Below, piece after piece: positions 11,183-23,080 of a stretch of DNA of 64,000 nt (position 1 is the stretch's first letter; the number at the start of each line of letters is the position of its first letter). Source of the stretch: Trachythela sp. YZ-2020. Taxonomy: Eukaryota > Cnidaria > Anthozoa > Malacalcyonacea > Clavulariidae. Location of the stretch: contig JADLSH010000231.1 of assembly GCA_016169945.1 (NCBI GenBank), forward strand, positions 1,860,001 to 1,924,000, in the 5' to 3' direction. The notes under the pieces were generated by a model. It searched no databases and was not told where the DNA came from. It worked only from the letters and a program-made list of their open reading frames with translations. Made by a program: the position numbers and the translations under genes.

Positions 11183-11590
11183 ATCTCTTCTTAACAACGG
11201 GCGATTCAGCTTCTCTATCACCATGGAAGTTATATATGATCTTTGGCTTCCACTGTGAAATATAAGTCTAGCCTACTTTGACTTACTGGGATCTCTTGGG
11301 TTGTAAATTGTGGCCCGTGCCGTTTGTAAAAGAATGGAGGACTTCGCATTAGCAAACATATTATTGACATGGGTATTCTCAGGTTGACGCTTATTTTACC
11401 TTGCAAGTTGAGAACTTTGTTGTTGCTTTGGTGGGATTTCTTCAGTGGGGTTTTGGAGGTGGGATACTTCCTGTTCTGGGGGGTTAGGCTTCTCTTTTAT
11501 ACTTGATGGGCAGATACTAATGTGATGACGCTTATCACATTTAAAACACTTGATCTTTGATTTGCATTCTCTGGCAAATTACAACATTCC

Positions 11591-11815
11591 CACAACGTTG
11601 CGATTAAGTTGTGAGCTAGCTGGGTAATGACATCTACACAGAAGAAAACGCTACGCCGGCAAGAATTACGATATATATATATAGTTGAACTAAAAAACAG
11701 GCTTAAGCTGCCTTTGCAATCGCAACTAATTTGTAGATTGAATTTACTTAATATCAAAAGTTTCTAGTAACAGTCTGCATGTTATTAGAACAATTGTTAA
11801 ATAGGTTTTAGAAAG
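11591..11815. other. non-coding, nothing recognised
   Basis: Separates the BEL gag relic from the next LINE relic. It contains a short TA microsatellite at 11672-11684. No coding frame fits either neighbour. Confidence 0.3.
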
Positions 11816-11821
11816 AATTTG

Positions 11822-12649
11822 AGAACAGCAGATCATCTGTTGGTTTTAAAATCTTTAATAGATGTTTATAAATCAAAACGCAAGCCTATTTTCGCTTGTT
11901 TTATTGACTTTAGAAAAGCTTACGACAGCGTTTGGAGTGAAGGTCTGCATGTTCTTTAAGCTAATTATAAATGGCTGTAGTAAAAAATGCATGCGTATAA
12001 TGTTAAGTATGTACTCCTCGGTGAATTCTTCTGTTAAACTACACAACGGAACGACTGTACTCCATTTTTAAAATCTTCTTTGGGGGTAAAACAAGGATGC
12101 AATCTCAGCCCTACACTTTTTAACATATTCATAAATGATATATCCAATTTGTTCGACAACTCATGTGCTCCGGTTAAACTTGGTGATATAGATTTGAATT
12201 GCTTACCATACGCAGACGATTTGGTTGTATTATCCGAGTCAAAGTCTGGATTACAAAATTGCCTTACGAAACTCCAATCATACACCAGGAGGTGGAAATT
12301 AAACATCAATTTTAAAAAATCAAAAATTCTATTATTTGGGACAGCAACCCAAAGGCGCACATACTTAACATCAAATTGGTTCTTCGAAAACAATGTTTTG
12401 GAACAAGTAGAAGAATTATATCCATATCCTGGAAATTTTAAACGGGCTCAAAAACCTCTATATAATAAAGCACTACGAGCTTACCATGCTTTATTTAAAA
12501 GTTTTACAAATGTCGAAAATATCCCTGTTAAAATAGTTTTAAAGCTTTTCTCAGCTACTGTCATGCAACGACAAAGATATAAACTTGAAACTGCGGTTAG
12601 CGGTTTGATGAAAACGGAATATCTTAAAATCGTAAGATATATAAAATGA
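11822..12649 (+). pseudogene. non-LTR retrotransposon reverse transcriptase relic
   Basis: RT palm in at least three frames. Motif A is at 11890-11930 (ACFIDFRKAYDSVW). The GVKQGCNLSPTLFNIFIND block and the catalytic LPYADDLVVL motif C lie in the frame 12080-12649, with the downstream LQSYTRRWKLNINFKKSK segment (thumb approach). The segment between motifs A and B is frameshifted around 11960-12080. No endonuclease domain precedes it and no clear tail follows, so it is truncated at both ends. The motif style suggests an APE-type LINE (RTE/RTEX or CR1 side) distinct from the LINE at 51-55 kb. Confidence 0.8.
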
Positions 12650-15600
12650 CATTCTATATTCTAAAACTTGACATTCTGAATTCTTCTAGTGATATCGATT
12701 ACACGCGTGGTCGATCACTTAAGCACTTACCCATCACTCTACTCTTCCACTCATGACCCACTTAATGTGAAACCGCAAAGTCTCTACCTTTTCAAGAGCA
12801 TGCGAAAACTGAAACATGACAAAAGGCGTTTGGTGAGTTTGGTGGTTCTTGTAAATAGTGAAATTTGTATAATGAGGAAAAACGCCAAAATTCAAGTCCA
12901 TGTATATATTCGAACGAATTTGCAGGAAGTAGAAGAACAAACATCTATATAGATATTGTGTGATTCTTGTTATGTTAGCATGACATTTCATAAATGGCAA
13001 TATCGATGATAACACGCAATGGGTGTGGAGTATATTGGAATGACAGGATATAAGTTTTTAAGATAAGGACAATCACGATAGTGTAGTTGTATCAATTTAT
13101 AGTCCGTGTAACATAAACAGAGATATTTTTTATTTGCGCATCAATATATAAATTTTCATTCTGTTTTTCGTTAAGTGAGAGCAATAACCCCAATGACATC
13201 TATAATGATGAACCATGGCAAAACTGGAAGAGGCCATCACTACCATTCACAAAGAACTGTGTTACTTGCCCAAATTTATGACTTAAATTAAAACATAGCG
13301 ATTTAAGGCAAGTTGAGGTCCCAGAGCAGGCCTGGTGCATATTGTATGATGCGTGGAGTAGTCTAACCAATATAGACATGCTTCCGTACGGCAGTAAGGA
13401 GCTTCCTTGTATGGATGCACAGAGTAGATCTAAAACTTGAGAATACCCATGCAGTTTGTATAGGCTACAGTGCAGAAATGTCTTCCCATTTCGAGACGTT
13501 CCCATTGGCAAGTATATTTAGGTCAATCTTAATTTAATCAATGTTCAAATTAGGGCGGTAAGATACAATGTATTGATCAATATTGATTATAATCATCTGC
13601 CGCGTTCAACAGAGTAAAACTTAGCATCCAGTTTTCAGAAGCACGTAAACGACTTCGAGTTACCGGCATGCACATGAAGTACTGTATATATTTAATGCAG
13701 CAGTTTGACATTTTGGTTGTGCAGATTGAGATATATTGATTTTCATCAGATCATCTGTCTGTGTGTTCGATGGAATTATAATCATTTGGATTTAATATAC
13801 AGAAATACCCCTACGGCTATATATACCGTAATAAGCTAACGCATGCAGTACCTGTTGCCACTCAAGCAATATTTTCGGTTCCTCGCACACCTAGTTACCA
13901 CTGTTTTGCTCGTGTAAACATAAAATGGAAAACAGGTTACCAAGCATTTTTATCACATATTAAATTGGGTGGCAACGGCCATGCATGAGTACGCGATTGC
14001 CCGCTTGTATGCTATCTATGAGCGCGCGTGCTCTCAACTATTAAATAATATCAACATTAATGCAGTTTCATTATACAAATAATATGCTTTAGTTTACAGG
14101 CTGCTTGTGTTTCCTTCTATTAACTTTATAGCTTATATTGTGTAATACCCTCAGGAATATATATATAATCACTCTAAAAGTGCGTTCAATCGCACATGAA
14201 AGGAATCTTTGAAACTCATTTGCTTATTAAGCATGGGTGTGTCAAAAAAAAAGAACTGAACCAATATATCAAAATACACAACCATAATATCTATTTACAC
14301 ATCAATTATCATCGTTACGAAAAAGAACTCTCAGGAAATAGATGTAATCAGCGAGCCCATGCATGCATATTTTGTGACTATTGCTACCCAATTCATATTT
14401 TCGCATAACTCGATCAACATAAAATATTTACACTTTCAGATAACCCAGTTACCGCTATTTTAATAATGTAAGCATAAAATAGAGCGAATGTGGCAAGGGT
14501 AATAAGCAGAAGTTAGCGGATACTGTTCAGATAGTGAAATATTCGAAGTTCAGATACTGAAATAATTTTGAACGTAATTGGTCTTGATCATATTTCAAAT
14601 AATTTTATTACATTAAGTTCAGATCTCCATTGTTGCTAATGCATGATATTATTTTTTTATTAAGCATATATCTATATGCACTGATGAAAATTCATGAAAT
14701 TTATCCGAGGGTCCTCCTTATTTCGTATTAGACAAAGTAAAATACTTTAATATATACCATCATATATACTGTAGTGTGTAAAATTCCTGCATGGGAAAGG
14801 ATAAAGGATAAAGTTCTTATAGCCACTTATTAAAATATTTCCCTTCCGTAGTCTCTTCCAATACATGGAAAGATCGTCCGGCGGTAATCGCAATGCATTA
14901 TGGCATATCCGTGGTAGTTAAACGTTTTTAAATGACTGTTATAAAGTTAAATCCTAATTTTCATTAATACAACATGTAATTCGTTACGAAAACACAAAGG
15001 TAATAATCGTGACCATGCAGTATGGCCACGTGAAGGAGCTATATATCTGATATATAATCTCGCTGGTTTACATTAACTTTTTTCACCAAAAATCATTCAA
15101 GTCATCAGTTAAGATGATTGAAGAATACGAATGTTTTATCAAGATGCATCACTCGGCTCGTTTTGTACATTTTGTACAACATGGGCGCTCTTGCTATAAT
15201 GTTATGCATATCGACCAAATGAATTATATTTTGGGTGACGCAAGAAGAATACAAATATTTAGATTTACACTTATATATATAAGAATGAACGGAACAGAAA
15301 TAATTTCACAATAAAGCAAGTATAAATTTGCTCACGTGAGGAAGTATGTATTCATCGTCAACATTTTTATGTTAGCAAATGTTTATGAAACTGATTTACC
15401 GAATGTATTTTTACACGAAACAACAACTCTTTCATCTGGTCTTTTACCTTGGCTTGACGTCAATGAATTACGATTCAAGGTTGCGCATTGCAATATATTG
15501 ATGAAAAATTTAATTGATATTTTGCTGAGTAAAATTTCTAAACACAGTTTAAGACTTTATAAGGCTGAAAAATGTTTCAAGAAGAAAAACGCCCAAACTA

Positions 15601-17622
15601 TATAAAGTGAGATCTTGTTATTTTTGTAAGTGGGCGATGCAGGTAATCTTATAAAGGCCTGTGTGGGAGGGAAACAAAACATTTTTTTATGAGAGACTTT
15701 AAGCGGCCAAATTGCATCTTTCATAACATATCTCATCGTGGGTACTATAAAAACAATAAAGCCAAGGGTGAGAAACAAGCTAAAGTCAATACCGTGATTT
15801 CCTCGGAGACAAAGTATTGGAAAAATCATATTGCTAGCACTATACGCATAGAGGTAAGCCCACAATTTTCTCAGTTGTTTTATAGAATTACTAATTCTTG
15901 ATCGTCTTGATGACTTCTCATTAAATATTAGTAAACGCTGGAAATATTAATTCTGAAAATCATGGAAAAATAAAAAAACACGCGCGGAATTGGCTACAGG
16001 AGTTGAACTAGTTTACTGAAGGAGTTGAAAATGGTATCGGTGCGAAATTGTCACTGTTATTTAATTTATTAATCTTGGGAATTTTTACATTTTTCATAAT
16101 TTCCAAACCTGTGAAATGTGAATATAACCCTTGATGGCTTCGTGTGAACAGAAATGCCGTTACTGTCTACACCCCTTGGGAAACAAATATTGCATGTTTC
16201 AAAACAGTAAACACAATTATACTTTTTGGTTTAAATCTTTGCTCTTGATTTAGTATATTTCGGCTTTACATGAAAGGATCTGTAGAAACTCATGAAAGGA
16301 ACTCTAACGGGTATATATATATATCTCCCCTTTGTTCTGCAGGTATTAATGCATCTTGTGAGCGTAACCTTTATTTTGGTTCATTAAAAAAAGGGTATAA
16401 TTTTATGTTACCAACCATTGATCACCAAACAATGTTATAACTGTGTGAAATGAATTATCAATTTGAATTTTTTAGTAATTAATGTATACTTAATTATATA
16501 GCTAGCTCGCTATAACACGTTATAGGTGACTGCAATATCTTATAGACTTGAAGCAGATATATTCTCTAATTATATAATAAATGTTATGCCATCATTTTTC
16601 TATTTCGTTTTTATTTCCCTTCAGTTGAAGGCTTAGCGTTTCACGATACATATACAGTAAGTCACTACATAAGTAATTATGTTATGATCTCCGGATCAGT
16701 CTACCAAACGAGTCATAATCGTGTTTGGTAATCGTTTTATAGATCGTTTATTTGTGCATGTATCTAATGTTCTTTGGCTCGCCACAGTGTGTAATCAAAA
16801 TGTAAAGATGAATTGGAAACCTCTGATTTGATTTCGAGTCAGCCATGATGAAATACAAAATGTCAATCGAAAAGGATAATCCAACTTTATAACGTATTAA
16901 CATATACCCATAAAGTATCTAACTTAACATTAACTTCTAATATAGGATGAGATCATTGGCTTCGAATTAAACATTTTTCAGTACAAATAAAATATCAAAA
17001 TTATTAAGCTTGTCTTTCCTCAGGATTTTAAGGCCACCGTTGCATGCATTCAGGAGTTGTGAAGTTAGACCAAATTGCCAAACGCGTACTTATGCCTGCA
17101 GTTGCTACTGAATTCGCCTCACTACAGCGGCCATCCTGCTACTGCGCATGTACCGTTCATATAAAGGTAGTTTTCCGTTGCGTTTGCTTGTCCGATCGCG
17201 TGTGAATCTTCAATCGCGTGTCAATCTTCAATCGCGTGTCCGCGAGTACAAGAGCGGGCGTAAAACTCTCACACGCCAACTGCTCACGCCCTCGCGGGCA
17301 AAGCGACCGTAATGAAAAACGGTCTTTAAGCTACAGACAATCAAAACTCTAGCATGATGATCTTTGATTGTTAGTGACAAAATGAAAGATAATTTTATAT
17401 ATCAAAACAACGTGTTTTAAACTCTGCCTACTCTGAAACCCCACATGCATTCGAAATTCTGAGTAGTTTGATTTGAATATACATGTAACTAGGTTACGTT
17501 CACACCACAACAGGAAACGAGATGAGGTATTGTTATCTAAATATATTGGGTTAACTATAAAAGATATCGTCAGAGTCGTCGTACGTCATACATATATAGG
17601 CCTACAAACATAATTTCTTTTG
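12650..17622. other. long AT-rich intergenic stretch, no supported gene
   Basis: Nothing convincing on either strand. A 103-codon minus frame at 13200-13511 (non-ATG start at its outer end) begins GTSRNGKTFLHCSLYKLHG, faintly like an ankyrin repeat, but cannot be extended or spliced. At 17190-17245 an imperfect unit TCTTCAATCGCGTGTC is repeated about three times beside a GC-rich patch (17160-17310). TA-rich microsatellites occur at 16310-16325. Other open frames (14196-14408, 15114-15605, 15689-15901) have random AT-rich composition. Confidence 0.4.
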
Positions 17623-17625
17623 ATA

Positions 17626-17667
<42 letters not shown>

Positions 17668-17668
17668 T
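17623..17668. repeat. (TC)n(TA)n compound microsatellite
   Basis: A run of TC dinucleotides passes directly into TA dinucleotides. A simple-sequence repeat. Confidence 0.9.
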
Positions 17669-17699
17669 TGTAACTTCTATAGTTATATTGAACAAGCAT

Positions 17700-18870
17700 C
17701 ATTAGTTGCTCACGTTCGGAAGTTTCTTTATAGTTAATATTTTAAACATGCGTCACAATTCGACGATCGTGGGATTCGTAAAAGTCCTTAGTAACTATCT
17801 ATTTATTAACAGTACCTCACACTTAGCGTTAGTTTGAGACGACTTTCAGGGTTTATTCATCTGAAAATTACGATAAACGTCAAGCAATGTCTATCAATTT
17901 TTTTGGGACCGATTAAACATCTTTAGTGTGAATGTTTTATTACAATGTTTAATCGATTGTGACATATTTATATATCATGACATTAAAATTTATGACGTCA
18001 AATGCGTGCGAATTTTACAAAATTCATGAAAGAATGATAATATATATGATGAAGACGAAGAATGAAGATAATTAAGAAAAAATTTCTATGCTGACATACG
18101 AACAGCAAGACCCTTCCTGGATTTTAATTTTAACTGTTATATGCACCGTCTCTTATGCGCGCAGTAAGAGAACATTGGCATTTGCCAAGTTTACTTTTTA
18201 CAAATTTTGCACATTGAATATAAAATTGTGTGCGTTGGTTTCATTAGATTATAATTCAATTAATATGATTTCAGAAGATTCCTTACCGAAAATGTCTTTA
18301 TGCATGATTACTCAACCTTATTAAACGCTCGAGTTGATTTCAGAGTACTTCAAGTAATACTGCATTTACTGGTTTTCCGCTTCATAAGAAAGGTTAATAG
18401 GTCGTCACCGAAATCGTACCGTGTGCAACAGGATTTACCGTACCAAAAATGTCTTGATGCATATAACCAAAATTTAATACTGATTTGGTCAGTGTAAAAT
18501 TTAAGATAAAGTAATCCGGAATTCGAGTAATAAATTTTAAGAAATCGAAACGAGACTTTTTGTGCCTACTAACATTTACTCGTGAATCGGTTAACACAAG
18601 GAAAGTTGTCAGGGTGAATTACACATCACCACACGTTACATATAAGCCAATGGTAGTTTAGCGCAAGTTTGAGACAAACTTCACGGTCTAGTCGAGTCAT
18701 CTAAAATACACTACAACGTGAAGCACTCTTTATCGTAAAAACGTACGTTTGTGACACTTCAGTTACTAGAAAAGCCCCATAAACCTCGTGCAGTAGTGTG
18801 AGTGTTTTATTACAGTGTTTAATTTACATTAATATTAATTACGTCAAACGCGTAAGTTCTCATAGGCAGT
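17700..18870. repeat. two diverged copies of a block of about 300 bp
   Basis: 17810-18015 and 18655-18860 share ordered phrases: (AG)TTTGAGAC(G/A)A(C)TT near 17834 and 18668; GTGTGAATGTTTTATTAC and GTGTGAGTGTTTTATTAC near 17927 and 18797; and TATGACGTCAAATGCGTGCG and TTACGTCAAACGCGTAAG near 17990 and 18840. A third motif, TTACCRAAAATGTCTTNATGCAT, recurs near 18283, 18440 and 20030. This is an old direct duplication of about 0.85 kb with heavy divergence. Confidence 0.5.
18088..18163 (+). CDS. candidate signal-peptide exon, partner exons not found
   Basis: ATG at 18088 opens a short frame reading MLTYEQQDPSWILILTVICT and then VSYAR before a GTAAGA donor at 18164. The hydrophobic core and phase-1 end match the layout of the first exon of the Ig-domain gene 2.3 kb downstream (signal peptide, phase-1 donor). 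It lies in a duplicated block, so it may be the leader of a lost paralogue. No downstream Ig exon in matching phase was found before 20.4 kb, so this is weak. Confidence 0.25.
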
Positions 18871-20468
18871 ACTAGAATCTTACTCTGTCTGCAGGCAACC
18901 TGCGGGGAAGGGAGGGGGTTCGCGGAAGGAAATGTTTGAATTTTGACTCTGAAACGGTATTTCCTACTTCACCTATAGAGAGTAGTTTGCGGTAGAATAC
19001 AATTATGTTGAACAGTGTGTGTAATCGTGCTACGGCGTTTTCCCCTACGAAAGGCCAATTTCTCGTCGACGGGGACGTTTGAATTCCCCTGCTACCCTCT
19101 GACGCCACCAGACCCCTGTCCGGAACCACATAGTAAATATGATGAACTCATGATGATCAAGTAGAAAGCTGAAACAAATGGATTGACGATGTGACATTCT
19201 ACGTTATACGGCGTCCTTCATACCCCTTCTACTTTAATTATCCAACCTAAACCAACCTATATACATACAGAGTTTATAAAAACAACGTAATTTCAACCTT
19301 TGCATGTTAATTGTCGTGTGTTTCTTATTTTATTAGTTTATATATTTACTTTTTTCATACCAATAAACATCAAACTCTTAGCTGTCAAATGATACATTTT
19401 TTGTATCATTGCGATCAAAAATGGCCAAATACGATACGATTTAAAATTGCCGGTCAAAAACGCGTTTTTCCACCATTGGGAGTTGAGTGCAAAGCTATTG
19501 TCTTCCTGTTGAAATTATTCTCATTTCGGATACAAATTTAATGGCGTAACCCATGGGCTATTTATCAAGTCTTGGTAAATATGAAGAAGGTTCAAATCGC
19601 GATTTACTGTAACAACGAAATTTGGTGGTTGAAACATTTTACGAAACAGAAAGTTTGCAGACTGAACTGACAATGCTGTACGCTTCCCAAATAGGCAACC
19701 ATCATTTGGGTAAATGGTCGAAAATGTGATTTCAACTACTCTTTTTTCATCGGATCGTATTGGGCCATTATTGATCGCAGTGATACAAAAAGGATGTCTT
19801 TTGACAGTTCAAAGCATGATCTTTATTTGTGTGAAAAAGGTAAGTGCGTGCGATAGCATGCCAAAGTTAGATTACCATTTTTTAAACACTCTGTACTGCT
19901 TATCTGTGAAAATAGGCCGCTGACTGTTTCGCATTTGTCAATTTGCTCTTTTAATATTTTTAGAAATATATTATCTCGTGCGCGGTGGTTGCGTGACATG
20001 ATTCGAATTCTATTTCAGAACTTTCTTTACCAAAAATGTCTTCATGCATGAATAGTCGAGTACTTCAGGTAATCTGGCAGAAAGAATTTTCTTTTTCATT
20101 ATTGCAAAATCAGTGAAAATGTAACGCACGTGAAGTTTAAATATTTTATTATATAAATATTAGCTCTGTAAAATATTAAAATACGAGATAGTCATGCGCT
20201 TCTTCAGCTGCTTATATAAATGCGATACTGCGAATGTTGTAAAGATAAATAGACTATAGCATAAGTCATATAATTATTATGAAACGCCACCGGAAAGCTC
20301 TGTTATACACATTTATACCTGTAATGTTCAAGCAGCGTATAATTGAAGGCGTTGGCCCTAGGAGTGCATGTGAAGTGGGTTGTGAATATTAGTGAAAGTC
20401 TTTCACAGGACGTAAACTAAATAGACTTAAACTAATACTGTATATCATTTAGTTTTTCAGATCTTAAG
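18871..20468. other. intergenic, no supported gene
   Basis: Open frames here (minus 18872-19129, plus 19311-19541 and 19714-19923) have no recognisable domain or splice partner. A diverged copy of the TTACCAAAAATGTCTTCATG motif lies at about 20028. This stretch presumably contains the promoter of the Ig gene starting at 20469, but no TATA or initiator can be assigned. Confidence 0.3.
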
Positions 20469-22468
20469 ATGTTGACTAAATACCTCCTATTGTTGGCCCT
20501 ACAACACAGTGTTGGTTTAGGTAGCCGATGTTCTATGGAAAATCCCAAGCCTGGAGGTAATTGTAATTGTATTTCTATTAGAAATAGATAGACATTGCGT
20601 GCATCTAATCGAATTCAATTCCACAACTTCGATCTCCTCGCAATCATAGCCAAACAAATCTCATTGTAAAAGTTCCTCAGTTTAATTCGAACCGAGTTGA
20701 TTTGATATTCCTGTCAGAGGGATGTATATTGAAACATATATCCTGTACTAATATCCATTAGAAATCGTATTCTGATTATGTCAATCAAGTCCTTATTGAG
20801 CCTACCTGTAACATTCCCAAGCGAACATAAGAGCACATGCAGAGTGGGTATTGGTGCATGGTATAGTGGTTATATGACATGTTCCTCTTATCTCAGTGAA
20901 CAGGGTTCGATTATTTCAATAGGCATTTGTGACTGATTACGATTTAAAGTGAATAATGAAGGAATATTTATTTTTTCTCTGAAAATTATCTGCAATGAGA
21001 CGAGTTGAATGGCATATATATTACATTCCTTCATCCGATAAATATTTGGCTATAAATATGGCTTTTAAAAAACTTTGCCGGGAGAACAGAGTCTGGATCT
21101 GAATAAGGCTTGTGGCGTCAAATCTTGAACGGTAGTAATTGCGCTAGTGTAGACACAAGCCTTATTCAGATAGAGACATTTTAATTTTTCAAGAGTCCAA
21201 TATCTCTTAGAATATTCAAATGTCGGAGGAAGGAATGTAATATATCATTCAATTCGTCTCAAGGGGGAACATTTTCAGAGAGGAAACAAAACATCCCAGG
21301 TTTACTCGGGTACTCGTGTTTCTCTAGATGTAGTAACACAGGACCTATAATAACTAGATCTTTCAAAAGAATAGTTTAGAACTGATAGAGCAATGTAGAT
21401 ATAGGTTTAAACAGAGCTAGTTTAGTTAAGGTATACATGAAATTTTTGTCGGTTATTTGCCAATTTTTGCACATAGAACTGCAATGTACTCTATCTCGGA
21501 GTACTATCAGCATGCGATCTTTTTTAAAACTTTTCCAAATGGTAGAATTATACTTGCTCAATCACTTTTATAGAAGTTCATCCCTCTGTTGAGTTGGAGG
21601 TGATAACTAAAGAAACGTATCCTAAAAACAATGGCTCCCATGTAACCATACGTTGCAAAGCTACAGCACCTGTCGTCAACTCACAACTCTACAACCCAAT
21701 TCTCCTTAATCCTTCGGCTATATTATTCTTCTTCAATGAAAAACGCATTCCAGTTAACAACTGTCGGCTATCGTCAGGAAGTCCAGAAAAGATATGTCAA
21801 TTGGTTATTCAAAAATTTGGGCAAGAGCATGCTGGGAAATACTATTGTATGGCACGAAATGGAATTCGCTGTACAACAATGGGAGCTAATATTCCTTCCA
21901 ATCCGTGCCCAGGTAATAAAAATATGTCTATTTGGAGATACTAATTCATTAAAACAAAAGTTAGATAAATTGCATAATAATGATTATAATTATGTTATAT
22001 TATATTAATTTTTTCAAATACTTGCATGCGCTTCCTAACGTGCGCGTTTGCTGTAAGTTATTAAATTCCTATAAAAGTCATTTACAAGTTATAGGGAAGT
22101 GTCATTCGAGATCAACGTGCATCCATATGATTACCACTTTTTCATAGTTTATTGGTCATTATCGTAGAGCACATTGTATCTTGAATCTCGGCCTTCTCGG
22201 GTTAGGTATTCAAAGGCTAGTTTGGTCCACTGAGGTAAAAATCACAAACTTAGATTCATAGTCTTTGAATGGGAAATATTCGTGATTTATGTGAAAAACC
22301 GTGCACTTCCAAAAAAGTATTAAACGTTGAACTAACAGTAAATTGTTTATTTTTAATATTTTAGCACCAGGAGAAAAAGAAAAGCAGGCACTTGACTCAT
22401 TCCACTATAATCTAGTGAGAACGGTGGGTTTTAGTACTGAGAAATTTAGGGACATCTTTTCCTATTAA
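20469..22468 (+). CDS. small secreted single Ig-domain protein, three exons
   Basis: Proposed exons are 20469-20556, 21574-21912 and 22365-22468. Exon 1 is a signal peptide (MLTKYLLLLALQHSVGLGSR) ending in phase 1 at a GTAATT donor. Exon 2 has acceptor TTTTATAG, is 339 bp, and is phase 1-1, the classic symmetric Ig exon. It encodes VTIRCKA (B-strand Cys), a C strand where the usual Trp is Phe (ILFFFNEKRIP), and AGKYYCMARNG (F-strand Cys). Extra cysteines (about six in all) suggest added disulphides. Exon 3 (acceptor ATATTTTAG, phase 1) gives a charged tail and TAA at 22466-22468. No membrane helix is seen, so a secreted product of about 177 residues is inferred. A donor inside exon 3 (GTGAGA at 22413) could lead to further exons, for example the phase-compatible acceptors at 23710 or 25574. 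Binding role unknown. Confidence 0.6.
20852..20930 (+). repeat. tRNA-derived SINE-like fragment in Ig gene intron 1
   Basis: Contains an A-box-like TGGTATAGTGGTTA and, about 40 bp on, a B-box-like GGGTTCGATTA, spaced as in an internal RNA polymerase III promoter. It has no cloverleaf acceptor stem, so it is a SINE head rather than a tRNA gene. Confidence 0.4.
20974..21287. mobile_element. foldback MITE-like element, about 314 bp, in Ig gene intron 1
   Basis: Left arm 20974-21114 and right arm 21154-21287 are inverted copies. The outer parts are TCTCTGAAAAT with GAGACGARTTGAATG and then ATATTACATTCCTTC. The innermost 18 bp (ATCTGAATAAGGCTTGTG, 21097-21114, and its complement 21154-21171) are perfect. 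It is intronic and would form a long hairpin in pre-mRNA. Confidence 0.7.
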
Positions 22469-22562
22469 CATCACCCCTCCATCTGTACTGAATCGACGAT
22501 GGTTACATCGTTACATAATATATTTGGATATTTATCATACATAGTTGCTATAATTGTTCCAG
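22469..22562. other. 3' flank of the Ig gene
   Basis: Short AT-rich stretch before the tandem duplication. No clear AATAAA signal in the first 90 bp. Confidence 0.3.
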
Positions 22563-22934
22563 TTAATTGCGGGAATTGTTGAATAGAACAAAAGATACTA
22601 TGCATAATGCATTAGAAATTACTTACTATCATTTATTTTATACTGTATATTGTTGTATTATATATCCTGCCTCTGTATGTGTTTTATATATATATATCTA
22701 GAGACCAAGTAATGAGTTTGTATAAGTTTTGTATTGGATATGAAAAAAATAGATTTTTAGACAAAATAATAACCAAAGAGAATAACTTATATATATAAAG
22801 CGAAACTCGAAGCCTGGACAAAACACCGAAAAAAAATCACATGAAATGAATATAGAATTACGATAGAACTAAATCTTGAAAAAGTTTTTGTAAAATTAAA
22901 TTATACCATTATACCAGACTCAACACGCAAAGTT

Positions 22935-23080
22935 GCAGAGGAAATGCAACAAGGCCCGCTGGACAGGCTGGCAAGGATCTTGACCTAAGATTGTGGTCCT
23001 GGCAGAGCACTGCGACCGCAGGGCAGGGCGGCAGATTCGATTCCTACTTCAGAGACTGGGATACCTCCGCCAGCAATTTC
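22935..23080 (+). repeat. tRNA-derived SINE, copy in duplication unit A
   Basis: Degenerate relative of the copy at 24775-24915. It shares GGCAAGGATCTTG, a GGCAGAGC A-box remnant, a GATTCGATTCCTAC B-box remnant and the tail GAGACTGGGATACCTCCGCC. Several small indels disrupt both boxes. Confidence 0.6.

Larger units (their letters stand above)
8425..11590 (-). mobile_element. BEL/Pao LTR retrotransposon relic with two nested insertions
   Basis: Minus-strand pol and gag remains in BEL/Pao order. At about 11585-11500 is a gag zinc knuckle, CFKCDKRHHISIC, the BEL-specific C-x2-C-x4-H-x3-C form. At about 11330-11190 is the start of the A17-type peptidase, LLQTARATIYNP, then a HSGSQRSYIT motif in which the catalytic Asp of the usual DSG is His (codon 11255-11257). 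The rest of the peptidase lies at 9712-9443 (DIVIGSDYYWQLVT, GPTAMHTRLGWILSGPV). The RT follows at 9300-8990 (VHYLPHHAIIRRDKK, RIVYDASAKSERPSL) and 8552-8425 (AVAKEDRDVLRFLW). Several frameshifts and stops and a short deletion are present. The relic is split by a hAT element (9818-11182) and a LINE (8561-8989). It is not capable of transposition. Confidence 0.85.

Noticed and set aside
12034..12393. 119-codon minus ORF
   Set aside because: Antisense shadow of the LINE RT with the YADD motif on the plus strand.
13200..13511. 103-codon minus frame with an ankyrin-like opening phrase
   Set aside because: Non-ATG outer start, no second repeat, no splice partner; the resemblance is a few residues.
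18872..19129. 85-codon minus frame with Arg/Pro-rich end
   Set aside because: Non-coding composition and no homologue or splice site recognised.
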